A stretch of 7,686 nucleotides of DNA from Thermogutta sp. (GCA_012798155.1 JAAZNR010000185.1:1-7686), one strand, 5' to 3'; shown: positions 1 to 4,857, counted from the first letter of the stretch. The notes: generated from the letters alone by a model not told the origin. Numbers and translations are program-made.

Positions 1-204
1 CAGGTTGCGGACGTGCCGGCGAAGCTCCGCCTCATCCAGCTTGGCCAGGCGCGAAAGGTCGAGCGATTCCAAGACCTCGCGATGAATGCGGGTCTTGAGC
101 CGTTGGAAGTCCGTCTCTCGGGCATCGGGAGAATCCGGCATAACCGGCGCGGATTGAGGACTTCCGTTGCACTTCTCTTCGCGATTTCTTCGCAGAAAAT
201 TCAT
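1..204 (-). CDS. cpaF: CpaF/TadA pilus assembly ATPase, N-terminal fragment
   Basis: This is the first 68 codons of a gene that runs off the left edge. The ATG at 202-204 gives a protein beginning MNFLRRNREEK. After about 30 variable residues comes DFQRLKTRIHREVLESLDLSRLAKLDEAELRRHVRNL, the helical N-terminal segment usual in CpaF/TadA secretion ATPases (the lysine/leucine-rich 'K..IH..L...LDL..L' stretch ahead of the Walker domain). CpaF is the cytoplasmic hexameric ATPase that powers Tad pilus assembly. No catalytic motif lies inside the window, so the call rests on this N-terminal segment plus its position downstream of cpaB in the same direction. An in-frame ATG at 139-141 is an alternative start but has no visible ribosome site. 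The 204 start has a weak AAGAG about 5 bases upstream. Confidence 0.72.
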   Translation of the reverse strand, partial: MNFLRRNREEKCNGSPQSAPVMPDSPDARETDFQRLKTRIHREVLESLDLSRLAKLDEAELRRHVRNL

Positions 205-547
205 AGCTGCTCTTGCCCGTCGGTGCGCTGACAAGGAGGTTCGTTCGCCCGTCACAAGTTTCCTCGCAGGTCCGGACGCTCTCCCTCACGATCATAAGGG
301 TGCAAGTTGTGTGCCGGTGGTGTCAGGATTCGCTAACATGCCTTCTCGATTTCCTTCTTCCAGCCGAACTCCTTCTTCCAGCCGAACTCCGCTGTCAGAC
401 GAGGGTCCCCGGCCGAAATATCCCATGATTCAGCCAGCAGGGCTTAGTTTTACTGTGCAGGATCGCCGAAACCGGCTTACCGATCTTACGCAGACTCCTA
501 AAGCTGCGTACCCCAGTTTGCCCAGCTTCTTATCCTGCGCAGTAAAA
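205..547. other. cpaB-cpaF intergenic gap, no confident gene
   Basis: This is a 343-bp gap inside an otherwise compact operon. It contains an 18-bp tandem duplication (353-388) and a 100-bp palindromic element (448-547). A 44-codon minus-strand ORF (292-426) spans the duplication but lacks a ribosome site and resembles nothing known. In typical Tad loci this slot holds the outer-membrane secretin (cpaC/rcpA) and cpaE/tadZ. Neither is present here. Confidence 0.6.
353..388. repeat. 18-bp tandem duplication (2 copies)
   Basis: CCTTCTTCCAGCCGAACT occurs at 353-370 and again, identically, at 371-388, with no spacer. It lies between cpaB and cpaF. It looks like a slippage duplication, and no function is evident. 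Confidence 0.9.
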
Positions 548-551
548 TTAG
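444..551. repeat. MITE-like palindromic element at the 3' end of cpaB
   Basis: The arm TTTTACTGTGCAGGAT (448-463) is matched in inverted orientation by ATCCTGCGCAGTAAAA (532-547), with 15 of 16 positions complementary. The interior is 68 bp. Both arms are flanked by TTAG (444-447 and 548-551), as a 4-bp target duplication would be. The right TTAG carries the cpaB stop codon (548-550). A second hairpin lies inside: TACGCAG (487-493) with CTGCGTA (504-510). The arrangement fits a tiny non-autonomous transposable element. It could instead be a long structured 3' end of the cpaB message. No T-run follows the outer stem, so it is not a textbook terminator. Confidence 0.5.
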
Positions 552-1714
552 CCGGCTCGGCCGACCGCCGCCGGCAACACGTTGTTGCCTCCCTGAGGCG
601 ATTCGGAAACGCCGGCATGCGCGGCGGCCTGCGATGCCTGGGCGGCTTCCTTCAACCGCTTCTTCTCGCAAGCCGGGCAGTCGGCCTCGGCCCCGCCCGT
701 CCGCGCTTCCGGCTCGGATTTGACCGTGCCGCTCGGCGTAACCCGGATCGGACCCGCCTTCTTGCCCTCCGCCGCCAGCGTAGCGTTCTCCGCCTCTTCC
801 ACTTGCCAGGCGGCGAAGGTCACTTCCTCCACGCTATTCCCCCGCCAAATCTGTGCCGTTTTGGGGAGCGGCTTCTCTTGCGGTTGGACCTCGACCGGCC
901 TCAGTCCGAGGAGCGTGTTGATGTTCACCATATCTCGACCGGACGGATCGGAAGTCACGGGATCCGGCTGAGGAACCAAGTCATCCGTTCCCGCCGACGC
1001 GGAAGCCGGGATCACCGGCGTGGAATCCAAGCCCATGCCGTCCTCGTGGCCGCACAGGACGACGCTCAGCGTCCCGTACTGTTGGGCCAGGATCAGTTTG
1101 TTGGCATCTTCCGACGAGACGGCCACCGTGATGTTTCGCAGGTCGCCCGGCCGATCCTCGCTGGCGGGGAATCGGTTGCGACTGGTCGCCAGAACGCGAA
1201 CATGGCGCAATAGAGTGAGGGTTGCCAGTCCGCCGATTTCCGGGTGATCGTTCTTGACCGTCAGCGTGATGTCCACCAGGCTCTCCGGCTGAATCATGCC
1301 GTTCAGCGCCGCCTTCGCGTCCACCGCCAGCGTCACCGCCTTGTGACCCGCCGGCAATCGCTCGGACAAGAGGGGCAGCTCGCCCACGGCGTAAAGATCA
1401 TCTTCGCGGATCGGCCGGCCCGCCATCACGGTACTCCGGACCAGGCGGTAGAGCGCACGCGACTTGATCGTCAAGGCGCCTTCGGGGACCTTGTCGGCCG
1501 GAACCTCCACGGTGTCGATGTAATCCTCGATCACCCGTGCATACGGCGGGAGATTGATCTTGGCCACGACGATCGCGGCCTTTTTCGCCCGGGGAGCGGC
1601 AGTCCGGGCCTGTTCCGGAGCACGATTCAGATGACGCACCGCATAGGCGGCCGCCAACCCGATCAAGACGGTGAACACCACGAAGGTGACACTTGCGGGA
1701 GTGACTCGTTTCAT
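548..1714 (-). CDS. cpaB: CpaB/RcpC Flp pilus assembly protein
   Basis: A 388-residue protein with an N-terminal membrane anchor (about residues 7-27), a SAF domain (about 46-107, including 'AAIVVAKINLPPYARVIEDYI' and the 'AGRPIREDDL' end) and an RcpC/CpaB domain (about 117-225; 'PAGHKAVTLAVDAKAALNGMIQPESLVDITLTV'). CpaB is a periplasmic factor that works with the secretin during Tad/Flp pilus assembly. The ATG at 1714 is preceded by AGAGG with suitable spacing. Beyond the recognised domains is a long C-terminal extension (about 230-388). It is low in hydrophobic residues, Pro/Glu/Ala-rich, and carries a CPAC pair at about residues 346-349 just before a Lys-rich stretch. Family members are often nearer 250-300 residues, so the tail is extra. 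The gene sits downstream of the prepilin peptidase and upstream of cpaF, all on the minus strand. The domain call is secure; the role of the tail is unknown. Confidence 0.9.
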   Translation of the reverse strand: MKRVTPASVTFVVFTVLIGLAAAYAVRHLNRAPEQARTAAPRAKKAAIVVAKINLPPYARVIEDYIDTVEVPADKVPEGALTIKSRALYRLVRSTVMAGRPIREDDLYAVGELPLLSERLPAGHKAVTLAVDAKAALNGMIQPESLVDITLTVKNDHPEIGGLATLTLLRHVRVLATSRNRFPASEDRPGDLRNITVAVSSEDANKLILAQQYGTLSVVLCGHEDGMGLDSTPVIPASASAGTDDLVPQPDPVTSDPSGRDMVNINTLLGLRPVEVQPQEKPLPKTAQIWRGNSVEEVTFAAWQVEEAENATLAAEGKKAGPIRVTPSGTVKSEPEARTGGAEADCPACEKKRLKEAAQASQAAAHAGVSESPQGGNNVLPAAVGRAG

Positions 1715-1726
1715 CGACGGACCTCT

Positions 1727-1906
1727 TCACTGTGTTGACCAAAATCCACGGACTCGACTGGAGATCGACGCGAGGAGTGCGATCTCGGCAAAGGCGAGAA
1801 ATGCGTTGCCCACGGCTACGGGCGGCGATGCGCCCAACCCGCCGGTGACTCGCTGTGCTTGCAGATTGTTCTTGCAAACCACGTGCCCTGCCAAAGCCCG
1901 AAACAT
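1727..1906 (-). CDS. Doubtful 59-residue membrane ORF between cpaA and cpaB
   Basis: An ATG at 1904-1906 opens 59 codons ending in TGA at 1727-1729, directly against the AGAGG ribosome site of cpaB. The predicted product has a hydrophobic stretch of about 20 residues (PPVAVGNAFLAFAEIALLAS), long enough for one membrane span. It ends in a short Ser/Arg/Trp-containing tail. For: it fills the 225-bp gap between two operon genes on the same strand, its third positions are GC-rich, and the tight spacing to cpaB suits a translated operon gene. Against: no convincing ribosome site (only GGGG just upstream), and no family I recognise. It shares the frame of the peptidase gene and begins 11 codons after that gene's stop, so it could be a decayed extension instead. 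Confidence 0.25.
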   Translation of the reverse strand: MFRALAGHVVCKNNLQAQRVTGGLGASPPVAVGNAFLAFAEIALLASISSRVRGFWSTQ

Positions 1907-1939
1907 GCCCCTGTTTCGTGCTTGGGGGCGGAACCGATC

Positions 1940-2455
1940 TCAAAACCCTCCCCGCACCAGAAGTAACCCCATCATCAGCCACGTGCCGAGCGCCAGGGGG
2001 ATGGCGAACGGCAGCGCCTTCTTCACCCGCGGTTTACGGCCATTTCGAGCATTTCGAGCAGGTAAGGCGACCACCGGCTTGGGCTGCCAAGCAACGCTTT
2101 TTCCCATCACCAGCATCACTAGAGCCGACACCGCGGCGAACACCGTACCGGCCGCCAAGGCGACCAATATCCAATACGGTCCAAGCCAACTGCCCAAAGC
2201 CGCGAGGAGCTTGACATCGCCCATGCCCCCGCCGCCCAGAATGTAGGGCAAAAGCAGGAGCAGGAATCCCACGGCAAAGCCGCTCAAAGCGAACAAGATT
2301 CCCGACCCGCCGGGGAACATCGCGTGGTAGGCTACGCCCAGGATCGCCGCCGGAACGGTGATCCAATTGGGAATCCGCCGCATCCGCCAGTCCGTGACGG
2401 CAGCCGCTCCCGTCACCGCGAACACCGCAACTGCTAAGGGTACAAACCCCATCAT
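1940..2455 (-). CDS. cpaA: CpaA/TadV-type prepilin peptidase (A24 family)
   Basis: A 171-residue polytopic membrane protein with the two aspartates of the A24 aspartic peptidases: D22 in 'AVTDWRMRRIPNW', just after the first membrane helix, and D80 in the GxGD motif (GMGD, residues 77-80, followed by VKLLAALG). The closing 'LPFAIPLALG' segment before the last helix is also typical. It lacks the N-terminal methyltransferase domain of PilD, as expected for CpaA/TadV enzymes dedicated to Flp pilins. It should remove the short basic leaders of the three prepilins encoded just upstream. The start chosen is the first of two adjacent ATGs (2453-2455), preceded by CGAGG at a 6-base spacing. A longer reading from 2536 would add 27 Arg/Gly/Asn-rich residues ahead of the first helix and is unlikely. 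The loop at about residues 115-145 of this numbering is basic and Pro-rich, probably cytoplasmic. Confidence 0.9.
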   Translation of the reverse strand: MMGFVPLAVAVFAVTGAAAVTDWRMRRIPNWITVPAAILGVAYHAMFPGGSGILFALSGFAVGFLLLLLPYILGGGGMGDVKLLAALGSWLGPYWILVALAAGTVFAAVSALVMLVMGKSVAWQPKPVVALPARNARNGRKPRVKKALPFAIPLALGTWLMMGLLLVRGGF

Positions 2456-2557
2456 CCGAAGCCTCGTTCGATTCCCACCGTTAGATTTCCACCGTTCGGT
2501 ACGCGCCTGCAACGAACGATTGCCGCCTCGATGCACACCGGTGCAAACTTTCCGGCT

Positions 2558-2851
2558 CTAGGGGAGATCACGCCCCCGCGTGACCTGAGGGGCGGGATCG
2601 TCGTCTTGCCAGCTTCCCCAACTGCCGGCGCCGGGCAGATCCGCGGGCGGCTCGGTCTGGAAGCTTTGATCGACTCGAATGACCGCTTCCGCCACGTCTC
2701 CCAGTTCATCCACGAATCCGTCACGGACGGCCGAATAGGCCCCCACCAGCCCGATCACCATCAAGGTCGCGAGCAGGACCCATTCAAAGGTCAGCAGTCC
2801 TTCGTCTCCCTCACGCAATCGCTTCCACAGCCGGTGAATATGCCGCTTCAT
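2558..2851 (-). CDS. Flp-like type IVb prepilin, paralogue 1 (97 aa)
   Basis: A short basic leader (MKRHIHRLWKRLREGDEG, 18 residues) is followed directly by LLTFEW and a hydrophobic helix of about 20 residues (VLLATLMVIGLVGAYSAVRD). Cleavage after Gly18 would put Glu at +5, the hallmark of Flp/type IVb pilins. Position +6 is Trp rather than the Tyr usual in Flp. The mature form would be 79 residues. After the helix comes a block shared with both neighbouring pilins (SAVRD, ELGDV, VDQS), then a divergent Pro/Asp-rich tail without cysteine. The ATG at 2849-2851 is chosen because AAGGGAG lies 8 bases upstream; an in-frame ATG at 2869 lacks such a site. It is probably a pilin subunit processed by the adjacent CpaA-like peptidase. 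It could be annotated as hypothetical, because tail and +6 residue depart from classical Flp. Confidence 0.82.
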   Translation of the reverse strand: MKRHIHRLWKRLREGDEGLLTFEWVLLATLMVIGLVGAYSAVRDGFVDELGDVAEAVIRVDQSFQTEPPADLPGAGSWGSWQDDDPAPQVTRGRDLP

Positions 2852-2925
2852 GGGATGTGCTCCCTTCATGCCGATTCAAGCAGACCCGCGTTTCCGCCCG
2901 GAAGACCAAATCTCAGCCGAGTCCG

Positions 2926-3252
2926 TTAGGGGGTTCCGCAGTCGCCGACCGGTCCCTGGTCCGGCCGCCCCGACGCGGGCCGATTCTGCTCGCCCGGGCA
3001 GGTCGGAAGGGCGTCCTCGAAGCTAAAGGCGTTCCCCCAGCCCGTGGCGTCGGTACTAACACTGTACGACTGATCGACGTGCACCGCGGCCGCCGTGACG
3101 TCTCCCAATTCGGATATCACGGCGTCGCGTACCGCCGACACCCCGCCGACGATCCCGATGACCAGCAGCGTCAACAAGAGAATCCACTCGAACGTGAGCA
3201 CGCCCCGATCGTCCTTCAATGAGCGGAAGATCGCGGAGTAACGGCGTCGCAT
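2926..3252 (-). CDS. Flp-like type IVb prepilin, paralogue 2 (108 aa)
   Basis: The leader MRRRYSAIFRSLKDDRG (17 residues) precedes VLTFEWILLLTLLVIGIVGG, the same cleavage site, Glu+5 and Trp+6 as its neighbours. Next comes SAVRDAVISELGDVTAAAVHVDQSY, nearly the same as in the other two pilins. The mature form would be 91 residues. The tail is unrelated in sequence to those of the other pilins and carries two cysteines about 20 residues apart (in 'PTCPGE' and 'GDCGTP'), so a disulfide-closed loop is possible. The start at 3252 is supported by AGAGG about 8-9 bases upstream. In-frame sequence further up (to 3333) only translates a 15-bp DNA repeat and is not credible as protein. The middle gene of three tandem pilins. 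Confidence 0.84.
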   Translation of the reverse strand: MRRRYSAIFRSLKDDRGVLTFEWILLLTLLVIGIVGGVSAVRDAVISELGDVTAAAVHVDQSYSVSTDATGWGNAFSFEDALPTCPGEQNRPASGRPDQGPVGDCGTP

Positions 3253-3264
3253 GGGGCAAACCTC

Positions 3265-3324
3265 TATTCTTACGGCTACTGTTCTTATGTCTACTATTCT
3301 TACGGCCGCTATTCTTATGTCCAC
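3265..3324 (-). repeat. Four 15-bp tandem repeats in the leader of pilin 2
   Basis: Four head-to-tail units of exactly 15 bp: 3265-3279 TATTCTTACGGCTAC, 3280-3294 TGTTCTTATGTCTAC, 3295-3309 TATTCTTACGGCCGC, 3310-3324 TATTCTTATGTCCAC. Units 1/3 and 2/4 are the closest pairs, so a 30-bp unit duplicated once is the likely history. On the transcribed strand each unit contains a TAAGAAYA core. The array ends directly beside the AGAGG ribosome site of the downstream pilin gene. Confidence 0.93.
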
Positions 3325-3492
3325 GATGCACACGGGCAGTATGAATTCGGGGCCTCGCGGTCACGATACCGCGATGCCATGATGGTTCCGATTTCGGAAA
3401 GAATCTCAGAAAAGAATGACGTGACGCTCGCAGCGACCGGATTGGGATAAGTGACCAAGAGAAGCATGTGCGGTTCGTGAAGCCCCGGCCCT

Positions 3493-3563
3493 GCCCCGAC
3501 TGAGTCGGGCAATCGGCCCGATGAGTCGGCTCCGCGGCCGGTTGGCCTCCCGCCGCGGAGCCG
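3493..3563 (-). terminator. Two tandem hairpins between pilin 3 and pilin 2
   Basis: CGGCTCCGCGG (3527-3537) pairs perfectly with CCGCGGAGCCG (3553-3563), an 11-bp GC-rich stem with a 15-base loop. Just downstream in the direction of transcription lies a second hairpin, CCCGAC-TCA-GTCGGG on the minus strand (within 3493-3510). Neither is followed by a T-run, so these are not classical terminators. They may act as partial terminators or as 3' stabilisers that make the first pilin message more abundant than the distal genes. Confidence 0.5.
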
Positions 3564-3617
3564 CAATCGGGAGACGGTGCGGCCGAACTGCGTCCAACCG
3601 ACCGCCGGCGGACGAAA

Positions 3618-3974
3618 TCACAGGCCGGGATCCTCGGCGTCGTCGCCGCAGGCGTCGATGCCGCCCTGGTCCTGACCGATATTGCCGGCGGTCAGACGAC
3701 CTTGGTCCATGCCGGCCGAGTCGGTGTACGAGGAGTCGGAGGCGCCGTCCACCACGCAATCGGGAACCTGAACGTCCCAAGGATGCGCGATGAGATAGGA
3801 CTGGTCGAGCGAGATCATCGCTTCGACCACGTCGCCCAGCTCCGTGATCACCGCATCGCGGACGGCACTCAGTCCGCCGACGACGCCGATCACCAGGACC
3901 GTGATGAGGAGGATCCACTCGAAGGTCAAAACGCCTTCGTCCTCCCGCCACACGCGAGACATGAAACTCTTCAC
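3618..3974 (-). CDS. Flp-like type IVb prepilin, paralogue 3 (118 aa), first gene of the operon
   Basis: The leader (GTG)KSFMSRVWREDEG is followed by VLTFEWILLITVLVIGVVGG and SAVRDAVITELGDVVEAMISLDQSY, matching the other two pilins across about 45 residues. Cleavage after Gly14 gives Glu+5/Trp+6 and a mature form of about 104 residues, the longest of the three. The tail is Asp/Gly/Gln-rich and acidic, with two cysteines ('PDCVVD' and 'DACGDD') near its two ends. The GTG start (3972-3974) is preferred because AAAGGAG lies exactly 7 bases upstream. The ATG at 3960-3962 is possible but has a poorer site and gives a very short leader. As the promoter-proximal gene, with hairpins after its stop, it is the best candidate for the major pilin. 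That rank is inference. Confidence 0.84.
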   Translation of the reverse strand: MKSFMSRVWREDEGVLTFEWILLITVLVIGVVGGLSAVRDAVITELGDVVEAMISLDQSYLIAHPWDVQVPDCVVDGASDSSYTDSAGMDQGRLTAGNIGQDQGGIDACGDDAEDPGL

Positions 3975-4150
3975 TCTGTCGCTCCTTTGAACCGGAGACA
4001 AGCGAAACGGATAAGCCCCGGCCCACCGCGAGCCGACGGCACAACCACGCGGTTGCAGGTTTCCCACCCTGGGAGAACCCGACGGGCAAGCATCAGCCGC
4101 ACATGCCGTGCCAAATGCCGCCCAAGGAGCGCAGCAAAGGGAGAGTGAAT
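3975..4150 (-). promoter_or_regulatory. 5' leader/promoter region of the pilin operon
   Basis: No gene is seen between the pilin 3 start and the dyad at 4151. The leader carries the strong ribosome site AAAGGAG (complement of 3982-3988). It also has an imperfect hairpin, GGTTTCCCA (4058-4066) against TGGGAGAACC (4070-4079), with a 3-base loop and one bulge. I could not identify a convincing sigma-70 or sigma-54 promoter by eye. Confidence 0.35.
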
Positions 4151-4181
4151 ACGTAAACTGTGACTGTGTCACGACTTACGT
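4151..4181. promoter_or_regulatory. 31-bp dyad, putative operator upstream of the pilin operon
   Basis: The site reads ACGTAA - 3 - GTGAC - TGT - GTCAC - 3 - TTACGT, exactly symmetric about position 4166. Outer arms (4151-4156, 4176-4181) and inner arms (4160-4164, 4168-4172) are both perfect. Only the 3-base spacers (4157-4159, 4173-4175) break symmetry. Two nested half-site pairs on one axis suggest a dimeric DNA-binding regulator. The inner TGTGA/TCAC halves recall CRP-family half-sites, but the spacing is one base short of the CRP consensus. It lies about 180 bp upstream of the first pilin start. Confidence 0.45.
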
Positions 4182-4417
4182 CGATGGCTGTCGGCCGCGA
4201 CGGGAATGATCTCTCAATGCCGGGAGTTCCCCTCGCGTTTCAGGAAGTGAACGTGTTCGCGCCCGCAAGCGACGCTCGTTTGCGCCGGGCAACATGTTTC
4301 GGTCGTGAAACATCGGGGCGACTGAAGAAACCCCGTTTCCAGTGACGACTGGCGACGCGGCAACGTGCCGGTCGCCCGGCGTTTGCCGGCGGAATCCGAG
4401 CAGGGACGACCGCCGAC
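4182..4417. other. Intergenic stretch with no supported gene
   Basis: Overlapping ORFs on both strands are short, Arg-rich and lack ribosome sites. A small hairpin is visible, GGCGAC (4349-4354 region) with GTCGCC about 15 bases later. I see nothing else to annotate. Confidence 0.5.
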
Positions 4418-4443
4418 AAAAAAGCCCGGCCGTTCCGCCGGGC
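4418..4443 (-). terminator. Rho-independent terminator (minus strand)
   Basis: On the minus strand GCCCGGC (4443-4437) and GCCGGGC (4430-4424) form a perfect 7-bp GC stem around a 6-base loop. Six T residues follow at once (4423-4418). This is a canonical intrinsic terminator for a minus-strand transcript coming from above 4443. That transcript would be either the candidate RNA at 4512-4633 or a long 3' end of the aldolase message. Confidence 0.85.
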
Positions 4444-4451
4444 ACATCTTT

Positions 4452-4489
4452 GAGCGCTGACCTTGAACAATCACGGCAACAAGGCGCTC
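4452..4489 (-). other. Stem-loop just upstream of the terminator
   Basis: GAGCGC (4452-4457) pairs with GCGCTC (4484-4489), and CTTG (4462-4465) with CAAG (4480-4483). Together they make a 10-bp stem with a 4-base bulge. It sits between the candidate RNA core and the intrinsic terminator, so it is probably part of the same structured transcript. Confidence 0.45.
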
Positions 4490-4511
4490 GCCTCCCCACC
4501 CGACCGGCGAG

Positions 4512-4633
4512 GTAACCGTTCACGAGGACTGCCCCGATGCCTGCGGGGAAAGCCAGCAAAGATGGGACTGCTTCCTTGGGGCCTGAATCGGCTGGATACC
4601 TTTTTGGGTTTGCCACGGCCCAGGGACGGTTAC
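4512..4633 (-). ncRNA. Candidate structured RNA with an SRP (4.5S)-like core
   Basis: A 122-base minus-strand segment is closed by an 8-bp perfect stem (GTAACCGT, 4633-4626, with ACGGTTAC, 4519-4512). Inside it CCAGC (4595-4591) pairs with GCTGG (4557-4553). The tip between them reads CAGGCCCCAAGGAAGCAG (4585-4568). That closely recalls bacterial SRP RNA domain IV (CAGG-UCC-GGAA-GGA-AGCAG) but is one base shorter and has CCAA where the GGAA tetraloop should be. Size, the hairpin-like layout and the intrinsic terminator 70 bases downstream suit a small RNA gene. The altered tetraloop is a real objection, since SRP RNA is highly conserved. Alternatives are another structured RNA, a leader element of the pilin operon, or a chance match. 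Confidence 0.33.
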
Positions 4634-4648
4634 GCGGAATGACGGGCT

Positions 4649-4820
4649 GAAACGCAGAGAACGCGGGCGGGCATGAAAAGATAGAAACGCAGAGAACGCC
4701 GAGACGGAGAAAAGGCTGAGTTGTGGGCGCGATTTCTTCTTCCTCTTGTTCCTTTTCTACTTCCTCCGCGCCCTCTGCGCCCTCTGCGTTTCAAAAACCG
4801 CCTCTGCGTCTCCGCGTTGC
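4649..4820. repeat. Long inverted-repeat element built from AACGCAGAG words
   Basis: GAAACGCAGAGAACGC occurs twice as a direct repeat (4649-4664, 4684-4699). Inverted partners follow on the right: CTCTGCGTTTC (4782-4792) is a perfect 11-base complement, with further CTCTGCG words at 4773-4779 and 4802-4808. An inner pair, AGAAAAGG (4708-4715) with CCTTTTCT (4751-4758), nests inside. The whole is a MITE/REP-like palindrome about 170 bp long between the aldolase gene and the candidate RNA. No ORF in it is credible. Confidence 0.7.
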
Positions 4821-4857
4821 AATGACAGACCGGGCAGGGGCGTGAACGGCTACCCGG

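Noticed and set aside
292..426. A 44-codon minus-strand ORF with an internal GVRLEE duplication
   Set aside because: The duplication is a DNA-level 18-bp tandem repeat, there is no ribosome site, and nothing similar is known to me.
167..1213. A 348-codon plus-strand ORF opposite cpaB
   Set aside because: It is antisense to a gene with clear SAF/CpaB domains, is Arg/Pro-rich with no recognisable fold, and results from the GC-rich codon pattern of the true gene.
3253..3333. Extension of pilin 2 upstream to 3333
   Set aside because: The added residues are only a translation of the 15-bp DNA repeat, and the start at 3252 has its own ribosome site.
4020..4080. A sigma-54 promoter in the pilin leader (GGCAC and TTGCA words)
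   Set aside because: The distance between the GG and GC elements is wrong on both strands.
3975..4172. Extension of pilin 3 upstream to an ATG at 4172, giving an apparent signal-like segment
   Set aside because: The extra 66 residues are absent from both paralogues and overlap the dyad operator. The GTG at 3974 has a near-ideal AAAGGAG site.
4576..4616. c-di-GMP (GEMM-I) riboswitch, suggested by GGCAAACC on the minus strand upstream of the pilin operon
   Set aside because: The second conserved block (GACGCAAAGCC) and the tetraloop-receptor stem are missing, so the match is limited to eight bases.
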